From: an uncultured Oscillospiraceae bacterium | GTDB lineage: Bacteria > Bacillota > Clostridia > Oscillospirales > Acutalibacteraceae | DNA: 61,266 nucleotides | Assembly (NCBI GenBank): GCA_900545625.1 | Contig: UQZS01000004.1 | Location: 1-61,266 of the forward strand | Direction of reading: 5' to 3' | Shown here: one piece after another, positions 27,465 through 36,089 of the stretch | How positions within the stretch are numbered: position 1 is the first letter of the stretch | Layout of the letters: the number at the start of each line of letters is the position of its first letter | Made by a program: the position numbers and the translations under genes | Notes under the pieces: model-generated | Databases searched by the model: none | Told to the model about the DNA's origin: nothing | Seen by the model: the letters and a program-made list of their open reading frames with translations, nothing else

Positions 27465-28058
27465 CCAAAACAGCATAACGATCAAATAGCCGCACAACAG
27501 TAAAAGGGAGAAATTTCCGCGGCTTTGTATAAGCACATAAAAGCCGTATCCCATGCACACCGCGATAAACAAAAGAGAAACGGCTTTTTGTATCGCGACC
27601 TGACAATGGGGATCGGAAAGGTGCGCGCGCAAAAATGCCTCCAGCGCCCTGCCGCCGTCCAGTGAAAAAACGGGCATGGCGTTGAATGCAAAAATACTCA
27701 AATTCACTACTGCAGTAGTCAAGAAGGTATTTGTACGCTGCCATAGATATAAAAAAACGAATAGAGCTGCAAGGACAAGATTGACAGAAGGGCCGGCAAG
27801 CGCGCTGCAGATCTCCTGCCGGTAACTGAGTGTAAGATCTTCCGCGCGCGTGATGGTCATGCCGAAAAGCCCCAGCGAAACGGCGCGCGGTTTGCAGCCG
27901 AACAGAAAATCCGACAGCAAATGCCCAAATTCGTGCAGAAGCGAGAACAGAACCGCATAGCGCACCACGGTATCCTCGGCGACGGTGAGCACAAAGCAGA
28001 CCGAAAAGGCAAACAGAAAGCCGATGTGCAGACGTACGCCGCTGACGCTAAATCGCAT
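27450..28058 (-). CDS. M50 intramembrane metalloprotease (SpoIVFB-like)
   Basis: A 202-residue polytopic membrane protease. Zinc ligands are in LLHEFGHLLSD (HExxH form HEFGH) and in NAMPVFSLDGGRALE (the LDGGR aspartate), both inside hydrophobic stretches. Size and layout fit SpoIVFB, which cleaves pro-sigma-K in the outer forespore membrane. It overlaps the end of the M23-domain gene by 11 bp, which matches the spoIVFA-spoIVFB arrangement. A general site-2 protease is the alternative. Confidence 0.85.
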   Translation of the reverse strand: MRFSVSGVRLHIGFLFAFSVCFVLTVAEDTVVRYAVLFSLLHEFGHLLSDFLFGCKPRAVSLGLFGMTITRAEDLTLSYRQEICSALAGPSVNLVLAALFVFLYLWQRTNTFLTTAVVNLSIFAFNAMPVFSLDGGRALEAFLRAHLSDPHCQVAIQKAVSLLFIAVCMGYGFYVLIQSRGNFSLLLLCGYLIVMLFWKCGE

Positions 28059-28911
28059 CGGCAGTTAAAAGCCATGCGGGATTACAGCGCACGCCGCGGA
28101 TACGCACCTCAAAGTGTAGATGCGGTCCCGTGGACTGCCCGGTGCTGCCCACAAGCGCGATCACTTCGCCCGCGTTGAGGACTGCGCCGGTTTCTGCGAT
28201 GATCTCACTGCAATGGCAGTAGACGGTCTGCACATCGTCGCCGTGCGAAAGGATGATATAATTGCCGCGCACATCGGAATAGCCTGTCCCCTCCACCACG
28301 CCCGAAAAGGCGGCATAAATGGGGCTGCCGTGCGCGGCGGCAAGGTCGATGCCGGAATGGAAGCCCGCTTCATCCGTGACGGGATTGACACGGTAACCGA
28401 ATGCAGAGGTGACGCGCGTATATTCTACGGGTCTATGGAACGCGCCCGTAATGACATAAGGCGCAAAAGAGGTGTTTTCCGCGGCTAATTGCAGATCTTC
28501 ACCGCCCGCGCCTGTCATGGCTTCCGTATTTTCGGCGGCAGCGGTCTCGGAAGCGGGTTCGGTCGTCTGCGTTGTGGATTCGGGATCCGACTGCGTGCCG
28601 AACACGCGGTCACCGAAACGCTCTACCGCGTCGGAAAGGGCGGCAAGCTCGTCATCCTGTCCGAAGATGGATGTATACGCCTGCCGAAACGTATCAAACC
28701 CCGAAAAGCCCGAACGATACATAGCAAATACGCTGAGCGCCAGCAATGCGCACACGATCACCTGCACGAGCAGCGTATGCAGCAGGAAATCGCGCTTCGG
28801 CACATCTTCCGTTTCCGTTTCGCGGCGGCGCGTTCGGGTCGGTCGGCTATTCGGCAGCTCTGTCCCCGCCTCGTCCCGCTGTCGGTACTGCCGAGGCTCC
28901 TCGTCATACAT
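28048..28911 (-). CDS. Membrane-anchored M23 peptidase-domain protein (SpoIVFA-like)
   Basis: A 287-residue protein with an Arg/Glu-rich cytoplasmic N-terminus, one transmembrane helix (about 45-65, LLVQVIVCALLALSVFAMY), a Thr/Glu-rich linker and a C-terminal LytM/M23 domain. Zinc ligands appear complete: GFHSGIDLAAAHG (H and D) and GPHLHFEVRI (HxH). This is unlike many SpoIVFA/SpoIIQ relatives where ligands are lost. ATG 28911 with AAAGGAAG upstream; a GTG at 28920 is less likely. A sigma-E-like promoter precedes it. Confidence 0.85.
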   Translation of the reverse strand: MYDEEPRQYRQRDEAGTELPNSRPTRTRRRETETEDVPKRDFLLHTLLVQVIVCALLALSVFAMYRSGFSGFDTFRQAYTSIFGQDDELAALSDAVERFGDRVFGTQSDPESTTQTTEPASETAAAENTEAMTGAGGEDLQLAAENTSFAPYVITGAFHRPVEYTRVTSAFGYRVNPVTDEAGFHSGIDLAAAHGSPIYAAFSGVVEGTGYSDVRGNYIILSHGDDVQTVYCHCSEIIAETGAVLNAGEVIALVGSTGQSTGPHLHFEVRIRGVRCNPAWLLTADAI

Positions 28912-28933
28912 CGCGATCACTTCCTTTCTTTTA

Positions 28934-28962
28934 TATGTATGACCGCGCGAATTGGCGTATTC
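28934..28962 (-). promoter_or_regulatory. Candidate sigma-E (mother-cell) promoter of the M23-M50 pair
   Basis: Minus strand: -35-like GAATACG (28962-28956), exactly 14 bp, then -10-like CATACATA (28941-28934), close to the sigma-E pattern (kmATATT-N14-CATACAnT). The Bacillus spoIVF operon is sigma-E dependent. Confidence 0.5.
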
Positions 28963-29005
28963 CGAAAGAAAATCCGAAAAATTTTGAAAAAATGAAAATT
29001 AGGTC

Positions 29006-29034
29006 TTGATTTTTCGCCGTAACTTCGCTATAAT
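29006..29034 (+). promoter_or_regulatory. Promoter of tRNA-Val
   Basis: -35 TTGATT (29006-29011), 17-bp spacer, -10 TATAAT (29029-29034), 19 bp before the tRNA. Confidence 0.85.
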
Positions 29035-29053
29035 ACAACAGCAACTTGCGCTT

Positions 29054-29129
29054 GGACGTTTAGCTCAGTTGGTAGAGCATTCGCTTGACGTGCGAAGGGT
29101 CAGCGGTTCGAGTCCGTTAACGTCCACCA
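29054..29129 (+). tRNA. tRNA-Val(GAC)
   Basis: Complete cloverleaf: acceptor GGACGTT pairs with AACGTCC (29119-29125), D-arm GCTC/GAGC, anticodon stem TTCGC/GCGAA with loop TTGACGT giving GAC, T-loop TTCGAGT, discriminator A and encoded CCA. Single-gene unit. Confidence 0.97.
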
Positions 29130-29131
29130 GA

Positions 29132-29165
29132 AAAAGCACCGGATCTTTTGACCCGGTGCTTTTAT
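29132..29165. terminator. Terminator after tRNA-Val and the GPH symporter
   Basis: A 10-bp stem (29133-29142 with 29153-29162) followed by T-rich sequence on plus; also A-rich 5' side, so it can serve the minus-strand symporter gene. Confidence 0.85.
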
Positions 29166-29184
29166 TTTTCTTAAATCTTGCAAT

Positions 29185-30630
29185 TTATTTTTCTGCCGCG
29201 CTTTCGCTTTGCGCACGCGACTCCAGATCCGCGATGATCTCGTGCTGGCGGCTCTCCGTAATGTCATAGAAAAGCATGGGGATGATGCATAAAACGCAGC
29301 TGATGACCGTGGTAATAATCATCACGCCGAAAATCGGTGTGCGCACCGACTCCTGAAACAGCACGTCATAATCGTTTTGCAGCCCATAGCGCTCATAAAA
29401 CCACGGTAAGATCAGGCTTGTGAGCATCCCCGCGCCGGTCGTGAGCATGCCGCTGAACTGCGTGATAAAGCCCTCGAGCCGTTTGCCGGTCTTCCACTGC
29501 TGATAATCAAACACGTCCGCTGTGATCGCGGAGGTGATGACCCCGTCGCCGCCGATGGACGCAGTCGCCAAATACAGGAACAGCAGGAAGAGGAACGCAT
29601 TATCCATAGCAAACAGCATTACAATCGAAAATACTGCCCGCAGCAGGTTGAACCAAAGGATGCACGCGCGCTTGCCGAGTTTTTTAGCTAACAGGGGTGC
29701 CAGCAGCATCCCCGGTACGGAAGCCGTACCGATCACAGCATTCATAAGCCCTAACGCGGTCTCGCTTTGCATGGCGTAGACACAATACCAGGTCAAAATA
29801 CTGCCGATACCGTACTTCAAGCCGCCCAGCACGCTGTAGAGCGTCATCATCCAGAAATAGCGGTTTGTCCCCACCTCTCGGATACCGTCCAGAAAGCGCA
29901 CGTGTGCAACATAATTTGCGGAAACAACGATTTTTTCTTTCGTGCCCCGAAATGTGATGATCCCAAGCAGCACGCCGGCAGCCGAGAAAATCGGGAACAG
30001 CACCCTGTATGCCGCAAAGCCGCGCATACCGTCCGGAAACAGCCCGGCAAGAATGGGGAAAAACAGGTTGACGATGGAGGGACCGAGGCTGTAAATGAAT
30101 TGGCTTACGGAAAGCAAGAGCGTTCGCTCTTCACCATTGGGCGTGAGCACCTGCGCAAGACTTGTGAATGCCAGCGCATACAGCGACTGAAAGATCATCA
30201 ATAAGGCATACACAAGCGAAAGCAGAACGCATTTGAGCGTGTAGTCGAGCGTATTCGGAATAAACGCCATCACGCACAGCAACACTGCCGTAGGGACGCC
30301 CGTATACAGAAGATACGGACGGAATTTGCCGTATTTCGTATTGGTATTATCCACAAGCATGCTGATAAACGGCGTTTTCACGAGATTGAGCACACTCATG
30401 ATCAGTGACATCACGGCAAGATCCATCGGTGCGATGCCGTACGCAGAGCCCAAAAGCAGGCAGTTTGCGCTTAACGCCACATAGCCAAACAGGGAATTGA
30501 CGGTATTGACGCCGATGCCGCCAACGGAATAGGCGGAAAACTCACGATACGAAATAAACTTCCCGTCGGCGGGCGTTTTCCAATGGGCTTTGAAGTCGCC
30601 CACGATTTGCCGAACATTCAACTTGTGCAT
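29185..30630 (-). CDS. GPH-family (MelB-like) sugar:cation symporter
   Basis: A 481-residue, 12-helix transporter of the glycoside-pentoside-hexuronide family. It shows the NTNTKYGKFRPYLLYTGVP loop between helices 2 and 3 and the DVFDYQQWKTGKRLEGF loop before helix 11, both typical of GPH proteins. The ATG at 30630 (MHKLNVRQIVGDF) has GGGAGA upstream; the longer reading to 30693 starts in non-coding sequence. It imports a glycoside with a cation; the sugar is not identifiable. It stands alone. Confidence 0.9.
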   Translation of the reverse strand: MHKLNVRQIVGDFKAHWKTPADGKFISYREFSAYSVGGIGVNTVNSLFGYVALSANCLLLGSAYGIAPMDLAVMSLIMSVLNLVKTPFISMLVDNTNTKYGKFRPYLLYTGVPTAVLLCVMAFIPNTLDYTLKCVLLSLVYALLMIFQSLYALAFTSLAQVLTPNGEERTLLLSVSQFIYSLGPSIVNLFFPILAGLFPDGMRGFAAYRVLFPIFSAAGVLLGIITFRGTKEKIVVSANYVAHVRFLDGIREVGTNRYFWMMTLYSVLGGLKYGIGSILTWYCVYAMQSETALGLMNAVIGTASVPGMLLAPLLAKKLGKRACILWFNLLRAVFSIVMLFAMDNAFLFLLFLYLATASIGGDGVITSAITADVFDYQQWKTGKRLEGFITQFSGMLTTGAGMLTSLILPWFYERYGLQNDYDVLFQESVRTPIFGVMIITTVISCVLCIIPMLFYDITESRQHEIIADLESRAQSESAAEK

Positions 30631-30753
30631 ATGGCTGTTCTCCCTATTTGTTGAAATACCATCTGTTAAAACACTATATCCTAACCATAACATAAATTGC
30701 CGGGCAATGGAATACGTAAAGCAAAAAATATATGAAAATCTTACAGACAGAAA

Positions 30754-30786
30754 ACCGCCTTTCCCGTTTTTGCCGGGAAAGGCGGT
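30754..30786 (-). terminator. Terminator of the sipL-spoIVA operon
   Basis: A 13-bp GC-rich stem (30754-30766 with 30774-30786), followed on the minus strand by TTTT, 10 bp after the spoIVA stop. The rest of 30631-30795 is the promoter region of the GPH gene with no clear consensus boxes. Confidence 0.85.
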
Positions 30787-30795
30787 CGGCTTTGG

Positions 30796-32274
30796 TCACA
30801 GGATGATGCAGATCAGCCCGTTGCAGCCTTCGTTGATGACGCGTTCGAGCGTTTCCTGTAGCTTCATGCGCGCATCGGCGGGCATATGGTACAGTTTGCT
30901 GCGAAGCCCCTCATTGACAAGCTCATTTAGGGATTTTCCGAATATGTTGGATGCCCAGATTTTTTTCGGATCCTCCTCGAATTCCTTGAGCAGGTATTTC
31001 ACCAACTCCTCCGACTGGCTCTCGCTGCCGACGACGGGAGCGACCTCCGTTTGGATGTTGGCCTTGAGCATGTGTATGGACGGTGCGGACGCGGACAGTT
31101 TCACGCCGTACCGACCGCCCTGCTTGACGATCTCAGGTTCGTCGAGCGTTAATTCATCAATGGTGGGCATGACGATGCCGTAGCCGGTCGCCTCTACCTC
31201 ATCAAGCGCGGATTTTAAGCGGTCATAGGCGCGCTTTATTTCGGCGAGCGCACACATTTGGGCAACAAGCCCCTGTTCCCCGTCGATCTGCAGCCCTGTT
31301 TTTTCGGAAAGCACCTGATAGAACAGGTCGCCGTTCATCGTGACGGAGATCCATGCGCTCCCCTGCCCGAGCTGCATACTGCCGACCTTCGCGTCGGTCA
31401 CATATTCGCAGCGCTTAAGCTCCTCTGTCAGGAGTGCAACATCCCGCACAAGCGTCATGCCCTGTGCTGCGGCATTGACGCTTGCATATACGGCGCTGCG
31501 CAGTTTATGCTCCGCAGGCAGTGATACGAGCCACGACGGCAGGTCAACGGAAATTTCCCGGATCGGGAATTCAAAAAGCACCTGCGTCAAAATCTCCTTG
31601 ATGTCCGTTTCGGAAAGCTCCAGGCAGTTGACGGGCAGCACGGGCACCGCATAGTTTTCGCAAAGCTGTGCGGCGAGCGCCTGCGCACTGTCCGACTGCG
31701 GATAGGTGCAGTTGAGCAGGACAATAAACGGTTTGTGGAGCGCTTTGAGCTCTGAAATAACCCGTGCCTCCGCCTCCTCATACTCGGCGCGCGGGATGTC
31801 GGAGATACTGCCGTCGGTGGTGATGACAAGCCCGATGGTCGAGTGCTCGGTGATGACCTTCTGCGTGCCGATCTCCGCCGCTTCCGAAAACGGGATCTCC
31901 TGATCCGACCACGGTGTGCGCACCATGCGCGGGCCGTCGCCCTCGATATACCCAAGGGAACTTGGCACGATGTACCCCACACAGTCGATCATGCGCACCG
32001 AAAACAATGCGTTATCCGGCAGATGCACCTCCACGGCGTTTTCGGGGATAAACTTCGGCTCCGTAGTCATGATCGTCCTGCCCGCCGAGGACTGCGGCAG
32101 CTCATCGACCGCGCGCGTCTGCGCGGCGCTGTCCTCTATGTTCGGCAGAACGAGCGTATCCATGAACCGTTTAATAAAGGTGGATTTGCCGGTACGCACG
32201 GGGCCGACAACACCGATATAGATGTCGCCCTGCGTGCGCTCGGCGATATCCCTGTATATGCTTTGATTTTCCAT
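30796..32274 (-). CDS. spoIVA: Stage IV sporulation protein A (spore coat ATPase)
   Basis: SpoIVA is the ATP-hydrolysing basement layer of the spore coat; it coats the outer forespore membrane and recruits all coat proteins. The 492-residue protein begins MENQSIYRDIAERTQGDIYI, with Walker A GPVRTGKSTFIKRF at about 24-37, and ends in the conserved NEGCNGLICIIL. Length matches the family. It follows the sipL-like gene by 13 bp on the same strand, so the coat base and its partner are made together. Confidence 0.97.
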   Translation of the reverse strand: MENQSIYRDIAERTQGDIYIGVVGPVRTGKSTFIKRFMDTLVLPNIEDSAAQTRAVDELPQSSAGRTIMTTEPKFIPENAVEVHLPDNALFSVRMIDCVGYIVPSSLGYIEGDGPRMVRTPWSDQEIPFSEAAEIGTQKVITEHSTIGLVITTDGSISDIPRAEYEEAEARVISELKALHKPFIVLLNCTYPQSDSAQALAAQLCENYAVPVLPVNCLELSETDIKEILTQVLFEFPIREISVDLPSWLVSLPAEHKLRSAVYASVNAAAQGMTLVRDVALLTEELKRCEYVTDAKVGSMQLGQGSAWISVTMNGDLFYQVLSEKTGLQIDGEQGLVAQMCALAEIKRAYDRLKSALDEVEATGYGIVMPTIDELTLDEPEIVKQGGRYGVKLSASAPSIHMLKANIQTEVAPVVGSESQSEELVKYLLKEFEEDPKKIWASNIFGKSLNELVNEGLRSKLYHMPADARMKLQETLERVINEGCNGLICIIL

Positions 32275-32287
32275 GTTTGCCCTCCTT

Positions 32288-33820
32288 TTAAACGCTCGGG
32301 ATCAGCAGCTTGCATTTCGCATCCAGAACTTCGTTTTGCAAGTCGTTTTCACGCCGGATCGCTTCGACGGTGGTGTTGTAGCGGCGGGCGATCTCCCAAA
32401 CGCTTTCACCCGCCTGTGCAAAACAGATGGTCAGTGCCGCAGCGGTACGGCGTTTCTTTTGTTCTTCATCCACCGAAACCTCAGAAAGGATCTGTATGGA
32501 AGTTTCCGAAAAGACCAATGCGGAAATGTCCAGTTCCACACGCGCATCCACTTGATCCTCTGCACTCAAAACAAAGCTCGTGCCCGTAACGGCAATGTGC
32601 GTTTCACAGGTCATGTCGGTGCTGCCCGCGGCGATGGGATGATGATATGCGATGTCAAAGCTGCGCTCGGAATATCCGATCTGCCCGTCCCGACCGATAT
32701 ACAATAGCCCTACCGTCACTTTACCGGAAACACGAAGTTCGCCCTCCGCAACGCAGGAAGTGCAGTCCAGATCCTTGCAGTGCATATCGAGCACTTCGGC
32801 TATGCCGACCCCTGTCGTATCCAGCGTCCCGCGGCAAAGGCAGGTATCCGATACACGGTCACAGAGGTTTTGGAAACACACCTGCTGCTGTTGCAGTCTG
32901 GTCTCATATTGCGTGGAATACGCGTCGAGCAGTACGTCTGTCTCGAAATCCGTATATAAAGCGATCTGCGCCGACACGGATACGTTCGCGTCCAGAAGCC
33001 GCAGCGCACCGCTCGCATCGGTTTTTGCGGCGACCTCCACACCGCAGACCGTCAATGCCGTATCCGCTGTGCAGCCCTCTTGCGCACCCTCGATCTCTAC
33101 AATCTGGCTGATCGGCATGGAATGTTCCATGCGCTCCAGCCGTTTGCCGTCGCCGTCCGGGATATACAGGGTGCGCAGAACAAGTTCCCCTTTAATAAGC
33201 GCTTTGCCCGTGACCAGCTTTACGTCTTCTAACAGCGCGACCGCCTCGCTTCGCACAAGCTGTGCTATAGAAGGCTTTGCAGAACCGAGCTCGAGCGTCT
33301 CGCCGAGTGAAAAGATCCGTTCCGTACAGCCCGCGAGCGTGGATGCCGCGACGTGCTGTTTGCGCATCTGCACGCCGCCGCCCGAACAATCGCACAAAAG
33401 CGCCTGTTCTTCTTTTCCATAGACATGGAAAGCTACGGTGATGCTGCCATGGATATCCATGCGGCGCGGAGAAGCAACACGACAATTGACGTATGCACAT
33501 TTTGCGCGTGCGCCCGCACAGCCGTTTTGTGCGCCCGGACAATCGGCGTGTACGGAGAACGGAATGCTTTGCTCAAAGCAGCGCATGCCGCCCTCCTCAC
33601 ACAAATACAGTACGCAAAGCTGCGCAGACCCCTCGCAGCTTACACGGTCCGCGGCATTTTGCACGGCGTAGATGCGCGGAGTCAGCGTACATTTGAGCAC
33701 ACGCACGAGATCCGGGAAATATTCGGGCAGGGTCACATCGCTGTCTATCGGCTGCTCTAAGGTGCTTTCAAACAGGCAGCGCCGCCTGGATAAGGCGATT
33801 TTTCCGGTTGTAAACTCCAT
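32288..33820 (-). CDS. sipL: SipL-like SpoIVA-interacting protein (DUF3794 + LysM)
   Basis: A 510-residue protein with repeated DUF3794 (SipL_SPOCS) segments across about 1-440 and a C-terminal LysM domain (ESVWEIARRYNTTVEAIRREN, about 460-510). This is the build of Clostridioides difficile SipL, whose LysM domain binds SpoIVA and anchors the coat; it replaces SpoVID of Bacillus. Linkage to spoIVA strongly supports this role. The ATG at 33820 follows GAGGAGAGG. I could not find a convincing sigma-E promoter upstream. Confidence 0.88.
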   Translation of the reverse strand: MEFTTGKIALSRRRCLFESTLEQPIDSDVTLPEYFPDLVRVLKCTLTPRIYAVQNAADRVSCEGSAQLCVLYLCEEGGMRCFEQSIPFSVHADCPGAQNGCAGARAKCAYVNCRVASPRRMDIHGSITVAFHVYGKEEQALLCDCSGGGVQMRKQHVAASTLAGCTERIFSLGETLELGSAKPSIAQLVRSEAVALLEDVKLVTGKALIKGELVLRTLYIPDGDGKRLERMEHSMPISQIVEIEGAQEGCTADTALTVCGVEVAAKTDASGALRLLDANVSVSAQIALYTDFETDVLLDAYSTQYETRLQQQQVCFQNLCDRVSDTCLCRGTLDTTGVGIAEVLDMHCKDLDCTSCVAEGELRVSGKVTVGLLYIGRDGQIGYSERSFDIAYHHPIAAGSTDMTCETHIAVTGTSFVLSAEDQVDARVELDISALVFSETSIQILSEVSVDEEQKKRRTAAALTICFAQAGESVWEIARRYNTTVEAIRRENDLQNEVLDAKCKLLIPSV

Positions 33821-33908
33821 TTCGACCTCTCCTCATAGGTTTATTCAAAAAATAGATATTCAAATCCTGTCCGCATTATGCCTATCCGCGTAAACGTGCA
33901 AAATGCAG

Positions 33909-33937
33909 TTGCATGTTTTCTGCAGCTTTGCTATAAT
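33909..33937 (+). promoter_or_regulatory. Promoter of the ion transporter gene
   Basis: -35 TTGCAT (33909-33914), 17-bp spacer, -10 TATAAT (33932-33937). Confidence 0.8.
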
Positions 33938-33990
33938 ACTTGTAAATCATGCAAACCGCTTTACGCGGTTTATGTGGGGAGGAATCGAAT

Positions 33991-35310
33991 TTGATACCCG
34001 CACTGGTTCTGTTTATCATCACCTACGTTCTGATGCTGGCGCTTCAAAAGTATCGCCCGTGGATCGCCTTGAGCTCCGCCGTGATCTTCATCATCATGGG
34101 CTACGCCGGGCTTTTCGAGATGGATATCCTCTCGGCGCTCGGCGCGGTGGACTACAATGTGCTTTTGATGATCGGCGGCACGATGGGGATCGTGAGCCTG
34201 TTCGTTGAAAGCAAAATGCCCGCAAGGCTTGCGGAGGTGCTCATCTCCAAAGTCCCGGACGTCAAATGGGCGGTCACGGCGCTCGCGCTGTTTGCGGGCA
34301 TCATCAGTGCGTTCGTCGATAACGTCGCTACGGTGCTGATGGTCGCGCCCATCGGACTTGCCATTTCGCGCAAGCTGAAGATCTCACCCGTACCCGTACT
34401 GATCGCCATCGCCGTTTCCTCGAATCTTCAGGGTGCGGCAACGCTTGTCGGCGACACGACGAGCATCCTTTTGGGCGGTTACGCCGACATGACCTTCTTG
34501 GACTTTTTCTGGATGCAGGGCAAGCCCGGTATTTTCTGGGGTGTGGAGCTCGGGGCGCTTGTCTCCCTGTTCGTACTGCTGTTCCTTTTCCGCAAGGAAA
34601 AACAGAAAGTGGATGCCAAAGTCGAAACCAAGGTGACGGACTATTTCCCCACCGTCTTGATGCTGGGGACCGTCCTGCTTTTGATCCTTGCCTCGTTCCT
34701 GCCCGAGCCTGACGGCGGCGCGCTCCTTACGCTCTACAACCTGCGCAGCGGATTGATCTGCTTCGTGCTTTGCATTGTGGGCGTTGTGCGCGCCTGCATC
34801 CGCAAAAAAGGCGCGGCGCCCGTCAAAGCGGTGCTCAAAGAGCTTGACACCGACACGCTGCTTTTGCTGTTCGGTCTGTTTATGGTCATCGAGGGCATCC
34901 GTTCGGCGGGTGTCATTGACGCGGCGGCGAACCTGTTCTATACCGTTTCGGGCGACAACCCGTTCTTGCTGTATACGCTCATTGTGTTCGCTTCGGTGAT
35001 CCTTTCTGCGTTCATCGACAACATCCCCTATGTTGCGACCATGCTGCCCGTCGTACAGGGCATCGCCGCGCTGATGAACGGCGGCGCGGGCATGGCGCCT
35101 TACGTCTTCTATTTTGGCCTGCTCACGGGCGCGACGCTCGGCGGCAACCTGACGCCCATCGGCGCGTCTGCCAACATTGCGGCGATCGGTATCTTACGCA
35201 AAAACGGCGAAACGGTGCGCACGCGCGATTTTCTGCGCATCGGCGTCCCCTTCACTCTCTCCGCCGTGCTTGCGGGGTATATTTACATCTGGCTTGTCTG
35301 GGGACCGTAA
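33991..35310 (+). CDS. ArsB/NhaD/SLC13-type ion transporter
   Basis: A 439-residue membrane protein with about 11-12 helices, of the ion transporter superfamily that includes ArsB, NhaD and citrate/sulfate (SLC13) carriers. It carries the superfamily pairs FVDNVATVLMVAP and FIDNIPYVATMLPVVQG, and SSNLQGAATLVGDTTS and GGNLTPIGASANI. The start is TTG at 33991 (MIPALVLFIITY), given by a GGGGAGG site 8 bp upstream; the ATG at 33949 has no site. The substrate is not determinable. Confidence 0.87.
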   Translation: MIPALVLFIITYVLMLALQKYRPWIALSSAVIFIIMGYAGLFEMDILSALGAVDYNVLLMIGGTMGIVSLFVESKMPARLAEVLISKVPDVKWAVTALALFAGIISAFVDNVATVLMVAPIGLAISRKLKISPVPVLIAIAVSSNLQGAATLVGDTTSILLGGYADMTFLDFFWMQGKPGIFWGVELGALVSLFVLLFLFRKEKQKVDAKVETKVTDYFPTVLMLGTVLLLILASFLPEPDGGALLTLYNLRSGLICFVLCIVGVVRACIRKKGAAPVKAVLKELDTDTLLLLFGLFMVIEGIRSAGVIDAAANLFYTVSGDNPFLLYTLIVFASVILSAFIDNIPYVATMLPVVQGIAALMNGGAGMAPYVFYFGLLTGATLGGNLTPIGASANIAAIGILRKNGETVRTRDFLRIGVPFTLSAVLAGYIYIWLVWGP

Positions 35311-35331
35311 AAACATCCGAATATGACAATA

Positions 35332-35360
35332 GCCGCTTTTCCAAGGAACGGAAAAGCGGC
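35332..35360. terminator. Bidirectional terminator between ion transporter and araD
   Basis: An 11-bp stem (35332-35342 with 35350-35360) with T-rich downstream sequence on the plus strand; converging genes on both sides. Confidence 0.8.
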
Positions 35361-35377
35361 CGTTTTCTTATACAAAA

Positions 35378-36079
35378 TTATTTTTGCTTTTTCTGTCCGT
35401 AGTAGGCGTTTTTGCCGTGCTTGCGCAGGAAGTGTTTATCGAGAAGCTCTTGCTGCATCGGCGGTAAAGCCGCATCCCATGCGAGGTTGTGCCACGCCAT
35501 GAACGCGACCTCTTCGAGCACGACGGCGTTGTGCACCGCCTCATTCGCGTCCTTGCCCCAGCAAAACGGCCCGTGGCTGTGCACCAATACGGCGGGGATG
35601 CTGTCGGGGTCCAGGTGCCGGAATCGCTCGACGATCACATTGCCCGTTTCCAGCTCATAACGGCCGCCGATCTCCTCCGCCGTCATCCGGCGCGTACAGG
35701 GGATCTCGCCGTAGAAATAATCGCCGTGCGTTGTGCCAAGCGCGGGGACGCCGCGCCCCGCCTGTGCAAAAATCGTAGCCCAGCGCGAGTGTGTGTGCAC
35801 CACGCCGCCGATATTTTGGAACGCGCGGTACAAAACAAGGTGCGTGTCCGTGTCGGAGGAAGGATTTAAGTCCCCCTCCACGGTTTTTCCCGTTTCAAGA
35901 TCGACCACGACCAAATCCGAAGGGTTCAGCGCGTCGTATTCCACGCCGGAGGGCTTGATGACCATCAAGCCCTTTGCACGGTCTATGCCCGATACATTGC
36001 CCCAGGTAAACGTTACAAGGTTATGTTTGGGGAGCTGCAGATTCGCCTCCCAAACCGCCTGTTTTAAATCTTCCAGCAT
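35378..36079 (-). CDS. araD: L-ribulose-5-phosphate 4-epimerase
   Basis: Converts L-ribulose 5-phosphate to D-xylulose 5-phosphate, the entry to the pentose phosphate pathway. The 233-residue class II aldolase-fold protein shows [49 protein letters not shown] with the zinc histidines, and [14 protein letters not shown]. Last gene of the operon GH95-kinase-araA-araD; 10 bp after araA. Confidence 0.96.
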   Translation of the reverse strand: MLEDLKQAVWEANLQLPKHNLVTFTWGNVSGIDRAKGLMVIKPSGVEYDALNPSDLVVVDLETGKTVEGDLNPSSDTDTHLVLYRAFQNIGGVVHTHSRWATIFAQAGRGVPALGTTHGDYFYGEIPCTRRMTAEEIGGRYELETGNVIVERFRHLDPDSIPAVLVHSHGPFCWGKDANEAVHNAVVLEEVAFMAWHNLAWDAALPPMQQELLDKHFLRKHGKNAYYGQKKQK

Positions 36080-36089
36080 CTGTTTTTCC

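Noticed and set aside
29006..29269. Plus-strand ORF reading GRLAQLVEHSLDVRRVSGSS
   Set aside because: It is the direct translation of the tRNA-Val gene, a common false protein.
33821..33870. Possible sigma-E promoter for sipL (GAATATC at about 33860)
   Set aside because: The -35-like box is good, but at 14 bp spacing the -10 reads ACCTATGA, which does not fit, and a start there would leave no ribosome binding site.
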